Source: Ectocarpus siliculosus (Eukaryota > Sar > Phaeophyceae > Ectocarpales > Ectocarpaceae). From it: a DNA stretch of 64,000 nucleotides. The notes below the pieces were generated by a model. The model saw only the letters and a program-made list of their open reading frames with translations, ran no database searches and was not told where the DNA came from. Positions 26,301-39,044 of this stretch are shown one piece after another. Where the stretch lies: NCBI GenBank assembly GCA_000310025.1, contig FN647684.1:77849-141848 (forward strand), given 5' to 3'. A program made the position numbers and the translations under genes. Numbering within the stretch: position 1 is the first letter of the stretch; each line of letters begins with the position of its first letter.

Positions 26301-29300
26301 TCCGGAAGCTTGGGGTCGTGCAGGTCGAGCTCCGGCATGTCTGTTGCCTTCTTGGTGCGGCCAGCCCTTTCGAACAGGTGCACCGTCTTCGTATCGCGAT
26401 CCAGCACCCCCTGCGAAGCGTCGGAAACGCACGAAACGGTCACGCCGATGGTGTCGTCGTCGCCACTCGGTGGACAAGGCCGGTCCCCCACTGACTTTTA
26501 GTTTGGTGTGCCTCTCTTCATCTACAATAACGGCTTGCCCAGAGGTTTGAAACACGGCCGCAGACACTTCAACCAGGACCGTACGTCAAAATGGCAAGAG
26601 GAAACCTGGTGCCGTAAAGAACATGTTTCGGTCGAACTCGCCTGGCAGGCTGTGAAAGGGCACCGGTGAATTCCCCCCCCCCCCCCCCCCGACATTTTGT
26701 CTCCATCAAAGAGCTTACTTTGAACTCTTCGCCGTCGCCGATAGGCCACAGCACAGGGGCCATCTTCATGCCGAACTCGCGTTCGATTTGGTCCAGCAGC
26801 TCGAACGGACTGAGGCTTGGTCTGTCCAACTTGTTCACAAACGTGAAGATGGGAAGTTCGCGTAGCTTGCACACCTGTCCGAGAACGTACGACACCCGTC
26901 CGGCAGCGAGGGAGAGGGGAACGTATTACTACTGCAAGTGTTTATTAATAATTTATATTCTGCCAACAAAGCCGCACCCCTTAGAGTGGAGGGATGTTTC
27001 CATTGACACCCGCCGATCAAGGATGTACGACAGTGTACGTTCACCGCGTTCCGGCAAAGAGTCTTAAGGCCATGGTCCGAATCTGCAGGTGTTCCAGGTA
27101 AAGAAGCCACGCGCGCTCTCTCGGTCCTCACCTCGAAGAGCTTGCGAGTTTGCGGCTCCAGCCCTTTCGCGGCGTCCACCAACATCACCGCATTGTCGGC
27201 CGCAGCAAGGGTCCTATATGTGTCCTCCGAAAAATCCTGGGGAAGACAAACGAACACCACCACAACACACGTGCGTCCGACGACAGCAGTGACGGCGCGA
27301 TTTTTGTGAATGGCTTCTACTAATAACATACGTTTCGGGCATATGATGTATGAACGGGCTCGCTACGCTCACGCCGGCATGTTGCAAAGCAATTCGGCCC
27401 ACAGACCACACAACAGCTGACACTTGCACGTGTAGCCTATGCAATAAATAAGCTTCGTCGAGAGGCGAGCACTATCAACTATGCCGTGAGTGTCCCGACC
27501 CGTCGCCACGAAATCAGCGACAATGCAACCAACAGCCCATGGTCTCCCCCACGTACTCGAGTATCCACGTGCGCGCACCTGGTGACCAGGCGTGTCGAGC
27601 AGGTTGATGTGGTTCCCGTCGTACTCGAAGGACAGCACGGTCGATGTGATCGAGATTCCCCTCTGTTTCTCCAGCTCCATCCAGTCCGACGTCGCCTTGC
27701 GCTGATCAGACCGTGACCGCACGGCTCCCGCCTATTGCGACCATATCGTACGCGAACGCATTGTGCGTCCATTGTGATCATCACTGAGAATAGATCAAAA
27801 GTTACCAGGAACGGCACACAAACCCAATCTATTTTGTGTGTGCGGCGGCTAACCCGTAGTCTGGCTACAAATGCGCAAGATTTCTCGCAGATCGCCCGCG
27901 GCAACACTACGTTACAAACGACATGTATCGAGCGATTGTACAACTTTGGCCACCATGCCAGGCAAAGACAAAAAACGTCCAAGTTTCGCCCGAACCCCGA
28001 GACAGTCACGAAGGGCAAGGAGCATCGTGATCTCCGTCGTCAAGCGACGGCTGTGTTCTTCCTCGCGATGCTGGCATGGCCGTAACGCGAAGGAGAAGCT
28101 TCGCCGCCTCAAATCCTGGGCTCAAACACGCACGCCGCACACACACATTATGCTGCGGCCGCACTGAGACTGACGTCTTGTCATTGGTCAGCCGGTCAGC
28201 GCGTTCCAATCAAGTAAAGAAAACACACACATACACGCACCTCCTGAATAGCACCACCGTAGAGAAGAAGCTTCTCCGTCAAGGTAGTCTTGCCGGCGTC
28301 GGGGTGCGAGATGATCGCGAAATTTCGCCGCCTGTCGATCTCGAACGGCGTCGCTGCCCACTGCCCTCCCTTGGACGTCGTGGTCGGCGCCACCGGTGCG
28401 AGCTTAGGCTCCTGATGTAGTGGCGGATTAGAAGGCAAAAAAGGGTACGCACGCCCAACCGCGACGCTTAAATAGGGGTGAGTGCGGACGGGAGAGGGTA
28501 CGAGTATGTATATCGAAGTCTAGTCTAATGTCGAATACCCCCCTCGCCGACAGCGGGGTCAATGGTCAACGATAAAGGCATGCACGACAATTTATGAGTA
28601 CCCCCCCCCCCCCCCCCGACAGACGATGGAAGCCAGGTCACACCTCACGTGAAGGACGTACCGTCTTTGGTTCAGTCCCTGGTTCGGCCTCGGCTTCACT
28701 CAGCTCCACCGAGGTGGACTGGCAGGGAGAGCCCTGCGTGAAAAATGCGACAGAGTTGTCAAGCGGGAGAAATGTAGGGCAGTGTCGTCGGATGGTCGGC
28801 AGTCCGTTTCGTGTTCGGTTAAAGTATTGGGCATAGACCACGCCATGTCGCCAGTCCTCTTTGATCCCGCCGGTTGGCTGTCGCCATCAGTTGGAAAACT
28901 TGCTTGCTTTTCGAACTACAGTAGAGTACGTCTCCAAGTGTCTCCATTTCTTCAAGGTTCGGCTCAAATTCCCAGCAGAGCAACGACTTAAACATCAGCT
29001 TGCTCCAGGTTTGGTGTACCACTTGTGTCAGACCCAAAAACAAGCAGTACAGCCCTTGTCAGTGCGATGGGGCTGTGCCACCGCCGTCTTGGCGCGCGCC
29101 AATTGGCTTTTAACTGCTGGGTCAACTAGCCGGACGGCCGTAGCTTGCTCGTCTTTTGCGATTAAGATGTGGTCTTGACTCAGCCATGAAGGGGTGCGCG
29201 GCCAAACGATGGTAGAGCAGTTGGAATGTCTGGTGTTTTACGATAATCCATCCCGTACACGTCCCCCAATCTGCCCCCAACAAACAACATCGTGTCCGCT

Positions 29301-29742
29301 ACTGCTGTACCCGCCACATTATGTGTGGTGCAAACCAAGCAAATTGCTCGTGGGATTGGCGGAGTACCAGTTTTCCAGTGTGTGCCACGGGGTGCCTCAT
29401 GTTGACAGCAGTCACGGGACTGTTACAATTTCATGTTCGAGCACAGAGGGTGCGATGAGATGGCGAAAAGGAGGGACAGAAGTGTGTACACGGAACCCGA
29501 TAACGACACCCTAATCAACGAGAGAACAAACGGGAACCCAGAAGATGAACCACCCACCTAAGGGGAATGCCTTTGTGAGGTATTGCTCTCACCTGTCGCG
29601 GAGCTCGGACTTGGGCGCCCGGTGCCATGAAGCCGTGAGACGTCATCACCAAGCAACTGAGCATCAACACCGACCTTGGACGAATACATCTTCGAGCCAC
29701 AGCTCTCCTGCCACCCACACCAAACCCGTCCAACGGATTCAT
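23391..29742 (-). CDS. prfC: Peptide chain release factor 3 (RF3 GTPase), plastid-targeted
   Basis: Fourteen minus-strand exons, all phases consistent (632 residues): 29742-29593, 28733-28662, 28411-28241, 27731-27579, 27236-27132, 26874-26719, 26410-26244, 25954-25807, 25462-25325, 25035-24952, 24653-24468, 24256-24160, 23873-23758, 23546-23391. RF3 is a bacterial-type translational GTPase that removes RF1/RF2 from the ribosome after termination. GTPase motifs: G1 HPDAGKTT (H110-T117), G2 region RGISITST, G3 DTPGHQ/D (177-183), G4 NKLD (231-234), G5 region [10 protein letters not shown]3-specific blocks: [88 protein letters not shown]. The first 50 residues hold a basic start, a hydrophobic stretch and SHGFMAP, the stramenopile plastid signal with Phe at the cleavage site; plastid location is inferred from that. 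An additional 5' exon is possible. Confidence 0.93.
28558..28617. repeat. Third copy of the dispersed poly-C-ended repeat
   Basis: In RF3 intron 2. GTCAATGGTCAACG..AAGGCATGCACGAC..TATGAGTAC, followed by an uninterrupted run of C. It matches the two copies in RDR intron 2 in order and orientation relative to the + strand, with a few substitutions and small indels. Confidence 0.6.
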
Positions 29743-30633
29743 GTCGCTTAAGCGTCTCCTTCGCTGTAGTGCACACCGCTCGCAAGTCAGCACATATCAA
29801 CCTCGTTGCTGTTGTATGCTCTGCTGTGTCTGTCGCCTCGCTGGTACTAGGAATGCCTCCTCCTATTTTTTCTCCCTACCCCCCCCCCCCTCCCCGCCCC
29901 CAGGCGCACCACAGCACCACAAGCACCACAGCCATAGGGAGGAGCAAGGTCACATAGAGCAAAGTCGGAGAGGGAGCGAAAGGTGTGTAAGACGCCATGC
30001 CTTGTCCATGTTTTCGACTCCACTCCTGACAATACAACCGAAGCGATGGAAGTTATTGACACGATTGGCACCCGGCAGAGCTTGTCGTAGCCCCGGCTGA
30101 ATCCACCCAACAGCAGTACCGCTGCAGAAGAGCCAGTCGGGGTCCTAGTGAGACACGCGCACATAGCCATAGTTTCCGCCTTCGAACTCTGGGTTCGTGC
30201 CGCGCAATTGTACACTAGAGTTATTGATAGTGTAGCGCGCGGCTCAGACTAGGTCAAATAGAGCGGGCGGAGAGACGTCCGGTGACAAGTGACAAGTGCA
30301 TGGATTCCGTCTCTTCTTGGCACGGCAGGGGGCGGCAGACTCGTCTGTCCCTGTGCTCGGTAATTTGACCATTGACCAAGCAGTCCTTTTGAAGGAGGAT
30401 GCGGCTCCTTCTCTAAGGAGGAACAAGCCAACAGTTGGTAGCTCTTTGCGTGTCACCACTATTGTCAATTTTGAGTCCACGCTCACGGCGGTGGCACAAC
30501 AGCACCAGCAGTAAATAGTGTACAGTGGTGCAGAGGATGTTGTTTGTTGGTATTGTTTAGACACTTGTCAACTGGTGCGTCTTCGTCGGCACTTGGTTGA
30601 TTCGCAGTATTTGTCTCCAGCCAACCGCTCAGG
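29743..30633. promoter_or_regulatory. Divergent intergenic region, RF3 / MTR3
   Basis: 891 bp between the two diverging ATGs. It contains a C-rich run near 29880 followed by CACCACAGCACCACAAGCACCACAG-type CA-rich repeats. Both promoters are presumably here. I see no coding exon in it and no clear TATA element. Confidence 0.4.
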
Positions 30634-32651
30634 ATGAACAACTGCTACAAGCCGCTTGCGGCTCCCGCTCAGAACGACGCAAAGAGTAAGCGGAGGGATC
30701 GGGACGGCAAGGCTCCCAACGGCACCGCCACGAAAGAACCAAGCCTCGCAAGCACTACCCGCGAGGATGGGCGTGCGCCGTATGACATGCGTCAGGTATG
30801 AGCGTGCACTCGCACCTTGCGTGATGCATCCTCTTCTTAGACCAACGCGACTCTTGGCGGTACACGCCAACGAGAAGCGTCTGCCCATTGGTAGAAAATG
30901 CCGTGGTACGCAACGTTCTCTGCAGTATTCCCGCCGAGCAACGGTTGTGTTGTGCATCGATTGAATGCGCGTGTAACGCCGCTGACATTTAATTTGACGC
31001 TTGCAACAGGTGTACATGGATGTCGGGGTTGTGGCTCACGCAACGGGGTCGGCATACGTGGAGTTTAACCACACCAAGGTAAGACCCCGCCCCAAAAGCC
31101 AACGAAGCGCATACTGTACACTGTATATCCCGCCTGGCTCACCCAGCGACCAGCTCTTCCACCCCCCCGCGAGCTTGCCACCAGTTCATGGCAGCAGTAG
31201 GGCAGCGTACCCAAACGTGCTACGACGCAGCATTTGGCAGTGTAGCTTTCTTCCAACACCAAAGCCCTCTCCTGGGCTCCTTAACCGTCGTCTCTCCGTC
31301 GCCATCTCGCCGTGGCGAGGTATCCTTGACTCGCTTTCTGCGTACGCAACTGCCTACTATGTAACTGGTAGGTGATATGCGCTGTCTATGGGCCGCACGC
31401 GCAAACCGGAGGGGACAGCGCTTTCAGCGAAGAGGGGCAGCTCCAGTGCGATTTTTCCTACGCGCCGTTTGCGATGCCGGGAGGACGCCGGGAAACCAGG
31501 GGAGGGAAGAAGGACGATGAGCGGGAGCTGTCCACCTTGTTACGACAGACCCTAGAGTCTTCCATTCAGGTGAAACACCGGCTAGCAAAATGGGTCTGCG
31601 TGTCACGTTACCGTATGTCCTTTTTGGCGGCATTTCTTGGGGGGACTGAAGGCGTGAATCACTGCTGGGGCGACGGTTGTCGTCGGGGGGCTCTGGCATT
31701 GCTCTCATGATGGCGAAGCACCAGCAGGTAACTTAGCTCTGTGGCAAGCTGCAGTGTTTGTTCAAGCGTTCAACGATGATGCGAGCAAGCTTGCCGAAAT
31801 TTCGCGCCATGTGTGGCGCCTACTTCTGCTGTGCCCAGGTGCATCGACTCACCAAATCTGTCGTCGGGGTTCACGTCATGGTCCTTCAAGCAGACGGCGG
31901 GGAGCTTGCAGTTGCCACGACGTGCGCTTCAATGGCATTAGCTGACGCAGGGATAGAGCTCTACGATCTTGTGACTGCATGCTCCGTGGGTTACTGTGGG
32001 ACACAAGTGAGACCTTCCTACCCACGGGGATTACCAACTATTGCGGCGTACCCACTTCCCCGAATAACGCGCCTTACTCATGCACAACATTATCCCGCTT
32101 CACGATGCAATTGGCTTGATTTCTTCAGCACCTACGTAGGCAACCATGTCCCGCTCTCTCCGCTCAAGCGGCACCTCACAGTGGTTTGCGTTAGGACCGA
32201 CCTCGGCGCCCGTCTCTGTATCACAGGCCTTAAGTTCGCCTCACTCCACCAGTAGAGCGCACGAAAGGGGAATTTGGTCCTTGGCCCGACGAAACACACC
32301 GGTAGCACGTGTTACCTTATATTCTGCAGTTCTTATCAGGAGGAACTTGGAAGGAACGGCGTGTGTTGTCGACTGCCCTTGGTTGCGATCCATGATGTTC
32401 CGGCACACTTGTCTGCCTGCATCCCACCTCGACAGATGGTCTTGGACCCAACGAAAGAAGAAGAGAAGAGCGGGGCGGGCGTGATGACTATCGCTCTCAT
32501 GCCAGGGTCGCAGCAGGTCACACAGTGGTGGCAGGAAGGACGATTCGACGGACAAAAGGTCGCAGAGGCACTCGAGCTTTGCACAGATGGCTGCGGCTGT
32601 GTCCACAAGATGATGGAGGCCAAGCTCAAAGCTTCCACGACGAAGAAATGA
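30634..32651 (+). CDS. MTR3: Exosome complex component MTR3 (RNase PH-like, EXOSC6 family)
   Basis: Five exons, all phase 0: 30634-30795, 31010-31078, 31372-31569, 31839-32006, 32436-32651, giving 270 residues, the usual length. MTR3 is one of six RNase PH-fold subunits of the ring of the RNA exosome, the 3'-5' RNA-degrading and processing complex of nucleus and cytoplasm. Family blocks in order: DGRAPYDMR, GSAYVEFNHTKVICAVYGP, a variable Gln/Glu segment, QCDFSYAPFA, ERELSTLLRQTLESSI, VMVLQADGGELAVATTCAS with ALADAGIELYDLVTACSV, and the C-terminal LDPTKEEE..GAGVMTIALMP..VTQWWQEG. Eukaryotic ring subunits lack phosphorolytic residues, so a structural role is expected. The N-terminal 45 residues are Lys/Arg-rich and low complexity. 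MTR3 versus RRP41 was decided on the ACSV and WWQEG blocks. Confidence 0.87.
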
Positions 32652-34593
32652 TGCTTAGAAGTGAATCATGTCGTTGTAGTTATTCATTTCGTGTTTGGGC
32701 CGTGTTGCACTACAAGTAATGTAATGAATGTCGTGCGTTTTGTTCAGTGTTGTTTTGATGCCCTCGTTTGCCATACAACGCGGGGTACTTACCAATACCC
32801 CGCTCGTCTTCCCCTTGTCTTATTTTGGGCAAACTCTATGGAGATCAAGTATCAGTCGTGTCTAACGTTCACAACGGCGAAGCCAAACGGGGTCGTCGGC
32901 AAAAGGCCGACCATGCACGAATCTCTACCTGGTGGATTCCCCATTCCTCGAATTGGGTTCCTGTAGCTGAGGTGGAACCCACGATGCCCCCCCCTTGAGT
33001 CACACTAACCCCGCTATGTCAAAAGAAAAATCGTTTGAATCCACTCGGAACTCTATAACCTGAATGGCACGGAAAGCCATTGTTCCAACTGCGTTGGCGG
33101 GTCAAAGCCGTTTCTTCACTGGACCCTCGACTTCATCGGGTAGCGGTTCCTTCATGTCTTGTTTTCGCAACTAAGTCGTTGTGTGCACTTTATGGGCACT
33201 TCGGGCCATGGCAATCATGGTAGATGTATGGATACCTGGGGCTCCGTGGTATGAAAACTCCGTGGTATGAAAACCCTGAGTAGCATCTCTTGCTCGGATG
33301 ACACAAGGGCGCTGACGTCTCTCTTGTCGATTAGTAACCTTTTGTGTTCATCGTTCAAGCCTATCATCCAGATGGGTACATGGACCAATGGCCAATGCTG
33401 GCAAGTCTACTTGTGTCGAGTTGCGTTGGATGTTCCGCACATCGCCAGCTCTGAAGACCCTGCGAAGATCACTTGTTGATTAAACCTCTTTGAGCAGCAG
33501 TCCGTGCTGTTGTCTTGCTCTCTTTGGTAGACTGAACAAGGAAGTGGTAAACTGAACAAAGGGAGTGGTTCCTCCAGCGGCGCGGGGCCTTCTCCTGATA
33601 CGAGTGTAATGCTGTCCTAGGGAATTGCAACTCCTGCCAAAGCCTGTTAACCTTTATCTTTCCCTTGAACTACCCTTCAGATCCCAGTCTAATTTTTCGG
33701 TAACACGTTGTAGCCTGCCCTGGAAACCACCGGATATGACTACGGCAAAGCAAGAATTCGAGAAAATGTATCGAACATACGAAACTCCATAAGGCAACAA
33801 TGCACCCGTTCACACTTCTACATCAGACAGGTGAAAGGACATCCTCGCAAACGTAACTGTGAAAGCACTACTACTACGGTCAAAAGGCACGACCCTGTGA
33901 GGTGTGGGCACTTGCTTTCATTGGCGTACCAGCTACGGCAAAGTGCTTGCGACAATATTCTCCCCTTCTCGTCCACACCAGCTTCAAAAGATGCTAGCTT
34001 CACGCAGGAACGCATGCTTGTCTTCATCACAAACGTCAACAGAGGGTGGGTCACTTGTGTCTAAAGGCCGCAAGGCGGGCGCTCGTTCCCAAAGACGTAA
34101 TTGCTCACAACGGAAACAGAATCTCCAAGCGACACACGTTCTAAACAGGCTCACGAGGATACCTTGAGAGACAAGCCCACCCACCCCCGCGACCATTCCC
34201 AGCACGCAGCACAAAGGGACCAAAACAAACAAAGTCGAATAGCACGCAACGTACGACAGCTTGATTGCCTCTTCTTGCCCCTCTTCCCTCCTCTGCTTCT
34301 TACCAACCAGGCCTTCGCGTCAGCATTTCCCCCATACATATCGTCGAGGCTTTGGGGGGTTGGTTCGAGCTGCTCCCCTCGCCCAAACATTTTCTCTTAT
34401 CGTAAACTCGTCGCTTGGGTGGCTCGCACACACACGTGCACTCTTCGCGTCATCGGTTGCAACACAGCACTCAAATGGCCACCTCTCCCACCCCGCGATT
34501 GCGGTGCTTCGCCCTTCTGGGGTGCCAGCCAGCTTTGGCTGCATATAGTCGCTCAAAAGGGGCTTGGTACATACAAAGACGAAAACAGACGAA
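32652..34593. other. Intergenic region between convergent MTR3 and SREK1IP1-like genes
   Basis: About 1.9 kb. No exon-like segment, tRNA or repeat stands out. A short direct repetition, GGTAGACTGAACAA / GGTAAACTGAACAA, occurs near 33525-33560, and CTCCGTGGTATGAAAA is doubled at 33242-33272. Confidence 0.55.
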
Positions 34594-37500
34594 TCACTTC
34601 TTCCGGCTGCTGTGCTTGCTGTGCTTGCTCTTCTTTTCTCGCTTGTCTTTCTTGGACTTTTTCGAGGACGACTTACGCGATTTTTCCCTGAGACCATCAC
34701 AGCAGCAACAACACAGACAAAACGAGGCACGGCGTCAAAACATTAAAACGACACACGAGATGGAAATGCACGAGGGCAGATAAAAACTTTGCAGTGTCAC
34801 AAGGGCGAAATCGTACATGGAAACGATGTACACTTCGCGATTTGCTGTTCTTTTCGTCGACGCTGCAAGCTCCCCTCTGAAACTAGGCTGGCCTCAATCC
34901 AGTCCCTTCGTGTTTCTCATCGATCTGGGGAGGTACCAGCTTGAAACGAGGCCAGTAACAACAAAACTAGGGATGGGGCAATGAATTAAGCCCAAAACGA
35001 CAACTGACCTCTCCCGGTCCTTCCGCCTCTTTTCCTTTCGCTCCCGCCGCTCCGGCTTGCCCTTATCCTTGGAAGAATCGTCGCCACTGCGCGCTCGCCG
35101 CTTCTTGCTTGACCTTGAGGAAACAGGATTGTCAAGTATTGGGAAACAGCAGAGCAACAAGAAGATGAGCCATACTAACGCCTCTTGAAACCGTTACAAA
35201 CCAACCGTCGTTTTCATCGCTGGCCTAACGCAATGTCACGACACCAAGCCGCCGGAACACCATATGTGGGTTTCATGCATTCGAAACAAGTACATCGACG
35301 ACGCTATCGCGGCACTCTCGCTTTGGAACTATAGGGTAGACAAGAGGAAAAATATTACGTCGTGACCAACAAACTCGAACGTTTCAAATGCGTCACCGGA
35401 GGGCTGGACAAGGGTAGTGCCGTGTGAGCACTTGCTGCAAAATTTCACGCATTCCCGAGGAAGAAGCTTGAGGGACGGTAGACTACAACACGCGCACCCC
35501 ACCGAGATGTTCATTTACCTTAGAGGCCTGACACGTTGGCAACCTCGTCGGGAAAAACCTATAAACCCACTACTGCTTTAGGGAATACCACCATTTCCAA
35601 TACTTGGTTCACAGGCAATGAGTTGTAGGCATCAACACTGCTGTGTTGCACTTAAGTCGTAGTGCCCCCAAGTCGAGATTACAGCCTTGCTGCATCGTCA
35701 ACCATCGCCTCCCCAAAGACTCCCAAATAACAGTAGAAAAGGCGACAATCCAAACAAGTTGTTCTCGAGGGAGCGAAAGCTTCATTCTTGAAGCCCTGCG
35801 TTCCGCATCAATCACAACGCCTCGCCACAGCTCAACAGAGTCCGAGGCAGAAACAAACCAAAAACTCACCCTGAACCCTTGCGACGGACGTCGCTGCCGC
35901 TGTCGCTGTCGTTGCTCCCCTCGTCATCGCTGCTATCCGCCTCCCTCCGCCTTTTTCTCTTGCCCCCCCCGCCGTCCCTGTCCCTGTCCCTGCCCCTGTC
36001 CCTATCCTTGTGGGAGGAAGACGAGGCCCGGCTGCTCTTCTTCTCCTTACCCTTGCTGCCCTTGCTGATTGCGCCGCTCCCGCCGCCACTCTTGCGTCGG
36101 CCCGAGTCCTGTTGGGCATATCAGGCACACAAAACGTGTATCACACAAACGATAGGGGCCGTAAGCTGCAGTAGCTACGATGCGCGACTGACACGTAGGG
36201 AGCTAAGTTTTGACCCCGCCAGCATCTTGCGTGTACCGCATATATGCCACAAGCATCACGACAGAAACGCAGCATCTCCACACAACAGATCAATCACCAA
36301 TCTGAGCACCGTTTGAGGGCTTGCACAACCACTGCACCAATGCACATGATCTGGGCGGGAGGAGGGGCGGGACTCGCAGTCATCCATGGTCCTAGCGTCC
36401 ATACCCTAGACCCAAGTATCCCTGCAAAGCTAGGTCGGGCGGAGAACATCGGAGCTTCACCGACCTGCCTGATTTTGGTTTTGAAGCAAAGCGCGAGTCG
36501 CATCGCCGTGCTGCGTTTAGTTTCTTACGGCGGGGGTTCCCTTCGATGGGTATGTACATGTAGCATGCAGCGTACCTCCCCGTCACTGCTGTCGGACACC
36601 GAAGAGCAAGAGCTGACGTCGTCCGAGTCGGAATCAGACTCCTCCGCAACCGCCTGGCGGGTGCACAACCAGAAATAGGAAAACGACGAGGAACGACGCG
36701 ACAAGAGAAAAAAAAAACAAGGCCGTTGAGTGTGAGCAGTTCCACGCGAGGTGGGTGAAGGGTAGGCATTGGGGGGAGGCGGGGGGGGGAGGCGGTCGTC
36801 ATTAAGGAGAGACGGCCACCAAGAACCGAGAGGGTGTGTGTGAAAACAGACACCGAGGGGTACACGCCCGGATCGGCCAAGCGAGGTACTTGTACACCCA
36901 AAAAAGGCAGAGAGGAAGATGTTCGTTACTTCTGTTGCTACCTATCGTCTTTCCGCTAGTGTGAAGCTAGCTGCAATACTGCTAGAGGAATGATCTTTTC
37001 GGTGTCGATTGTGTCGACATGGACAACGAAGTCTTAACCGAGGTCACCTAAAGGCCTCTCGTTTGTTGCCCGCAACGGCAGTTCAGCAGCAATAGTTCAC
37101 GCGACGTATCCAACTTGGAGACTTCCCGCGACAAGTCGTGGGACCGGTGTCAAGTGCACCATCGCCGTCAAAGGTCGTAATCTCTACGCTTCAGTAGCAC
37201 CATTTCTCAAAAGGAGATGAAACCATCCGACCAAGACGTTCTCACACACAGGAGTTTAGCCGACACCCTCCCGCACCGCGTAAGGTTCCCCCTATCACTC
37301 CGTCGATTGCACCGTTCTCAACTAGAGAAGCTTCCCTCTCCTACGCCGATCCAGCTTTTCTCAACCACAAGAGGACCCCTCTCTAGAGCGTGTTGGTATC
37401 CTCTTACCCCAAGCGTACGCCATCAACCCCGAGTCACTGCTGCCGTACGTACCTGCATGGGCGCGCCCGCGTCGACAGGCTGGATGTGGTTCCGGCATTG

Positions 37501-38310
37501 GAAGGTCAGGTGGCCCACCGATCCGCACTACAGTGACATGAGAGTCAACACGGTTTATGTGTTCGAAACAACCAATTCAACAGAGGTAGGGGGGAAGGAA
37601 GAACGAGGCAGGAAGGGATGGGGAGAGAAGAGGGGGTCAACGAGGGGGGGGGGGACCTCTGAGCAGCGCAGTCTGCGGGTCAGTCGACGTTGCCCGTTGT
37701 CGACAACCCAAACATCACAACATCATCAAGAGTGAGAATTTCCTCGGCTGGTGTCGGAGTACAGCCCCCCTAGAGAAACACGGCCAGCAGCCAGCAGAGG
37801 GTACAGACATATTTCTCTCAACAGGTCATGGCTACAAGAAAAAGTGGTGGCCCCAAGCAGCTGCTACGTCCAATTGCTATTCAATCAAACAAGCCACGCT
37901 CAACATCAACGAGCCGCCCACTCACCTTTTTGCAAGCTCCTCGCTGCTCCGTGACCTGCGCGGAGTACATACGCCGTTCATGATTCGCGGAGGGCAGGCG
38001 GGGGGGCGGAGGAAGCAACGCTATCGATTAAAGGAAAACAAGACTTGCCACGAACGAAGTCCCGACCCAAAAGTCGGGCAACCCCTAAGGCGCGCGGCCG
38101 CGACGGAAGCAATTGCGGTTTGTTGGGCGTCGTATACTACGTGCTTATGTGGTGGCCGGTCGACCCATGTGAAAAGCCATACAAGTATCACTGATCCAAG
38201 AAGAGGCTTGTGTCCAGCTGGGAGGTACTCCAATACTCGATATAGGATCGCTCCAAGCCTCAAGTGTACGTATGTACAGGAGCTGGGTGAATTTCTTGGT
38301 TTTGTACAGC

Positions 38311-38341
<31 letters not shown>

Positions 38342-39044
38342 ACAACAGCAACTACTACTACTCTACATCAAAGAAGCGCGCAACCAGCAAGCCATTGGAT
38401 AGTCGGCGAAGGGGGATCTACAGGTTGTACAGCTCATTGTGGAGGCTCAGGCTTGGTCAAGGAAGTGAACGCGACCAATAGTATCAAGGCCGCTCGACCG
38501 CAGTGTGTATTGAAGGCAAGAAACAACAAACGCATCGCAGGCGAATTTTCTTCTGTGTGATTTCGGGCAGCACTTCTGTTCAGCTAGAGAGGCAAGGCCG
38601 TACGGAGTTAAAAACTGGGAGCAACGGAAGTGTAGTCTACGCTGTGGACAAGGGATGGACAAAGCAGGGTCTCGTCTCCCGGGCCCCTTCTGACATGACG
38701 TAGGATACCACCCCTACTTACCGCACACCCAGACCTACTTTTGCGGCACGTCCACTGCTACTTTCGCGAAAGCTAAAATTACCAATGAATGAGGCAACGC
38801 ACGCGTTGCCTACGGATAGAACTCTCCCACCACTCACTCCCTGGTTCGAAAGCTTCGCCAGCGCCATTAGCCCCTGCGCCTGCTCGAACGCGTTGGCTTC
38901 GTCCTCGGCATCGGCTCCCCCGCCCTCGGCGGCGTACGGGTCATACCCAATGGTGTTGGTCCAGATGCCCGTCATCTTGAGGGCGGAGCTGCTGCTGACG
39001 CGGTTGCCGTGCGGCATGCGCACTCTCCCCGCGGTAGCCGGCAT
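34594..39044 (-). CDS. SREK1IP1-like zinc-knuckle splicing protein with Lys/Arg/Ser tail
   Basis: Seven minus-strand exons with consistent phases (275 residues): 39044-38838, 37955-37926, 37527-37453, 36653-36576, 36108-35870, 35113-35009, 34687-34594. The core is one CCHC zinc knuckle, C77-K-K-C80-GSVG-H85-LTFQ-C90, followed by RNHI. This matches the GCKKCG.xGHLTF.CRN signature of SREK1-interacting protein 1 (p18SRP), a small nuclear splicing regulator. After it come an acidic Ser/Asp stretch (SDSDSDDVSS), an RD/RS-like segment with repeated Arg-Asp, and a Lys-rich end (KKSKKDKREKKSKHSKH). The 69-residue N-terminal part (MPHGNR, TGIWTNTIGYDPY) is absent from the animal protein as I know it. 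Exon 2 is only 30 nt and encodes the first knuckle Cys. Nuclear location inferred. Diverges from the SET gene. Confidence 0.8.
38306..38362. repeat. (CAG/CAA)n trinucleotide tract in SREK1IP1-like intron 1
   Basis: About 55 bp of alternating CAG and CAA units followed by ACT units on the + strand, inside the 882-bp intron between exons 1 and 2. Not in frame with any exon. Confidence 0.85.

Noticed and set aside
37217-37735. 172-codon plus-strand open frame
   Set aside because: It lies antisense to exon 3 and introns of the well-supported minus-strand zinc-knuckle gene and has low-complexity Arg/Gly sequence from a G run.
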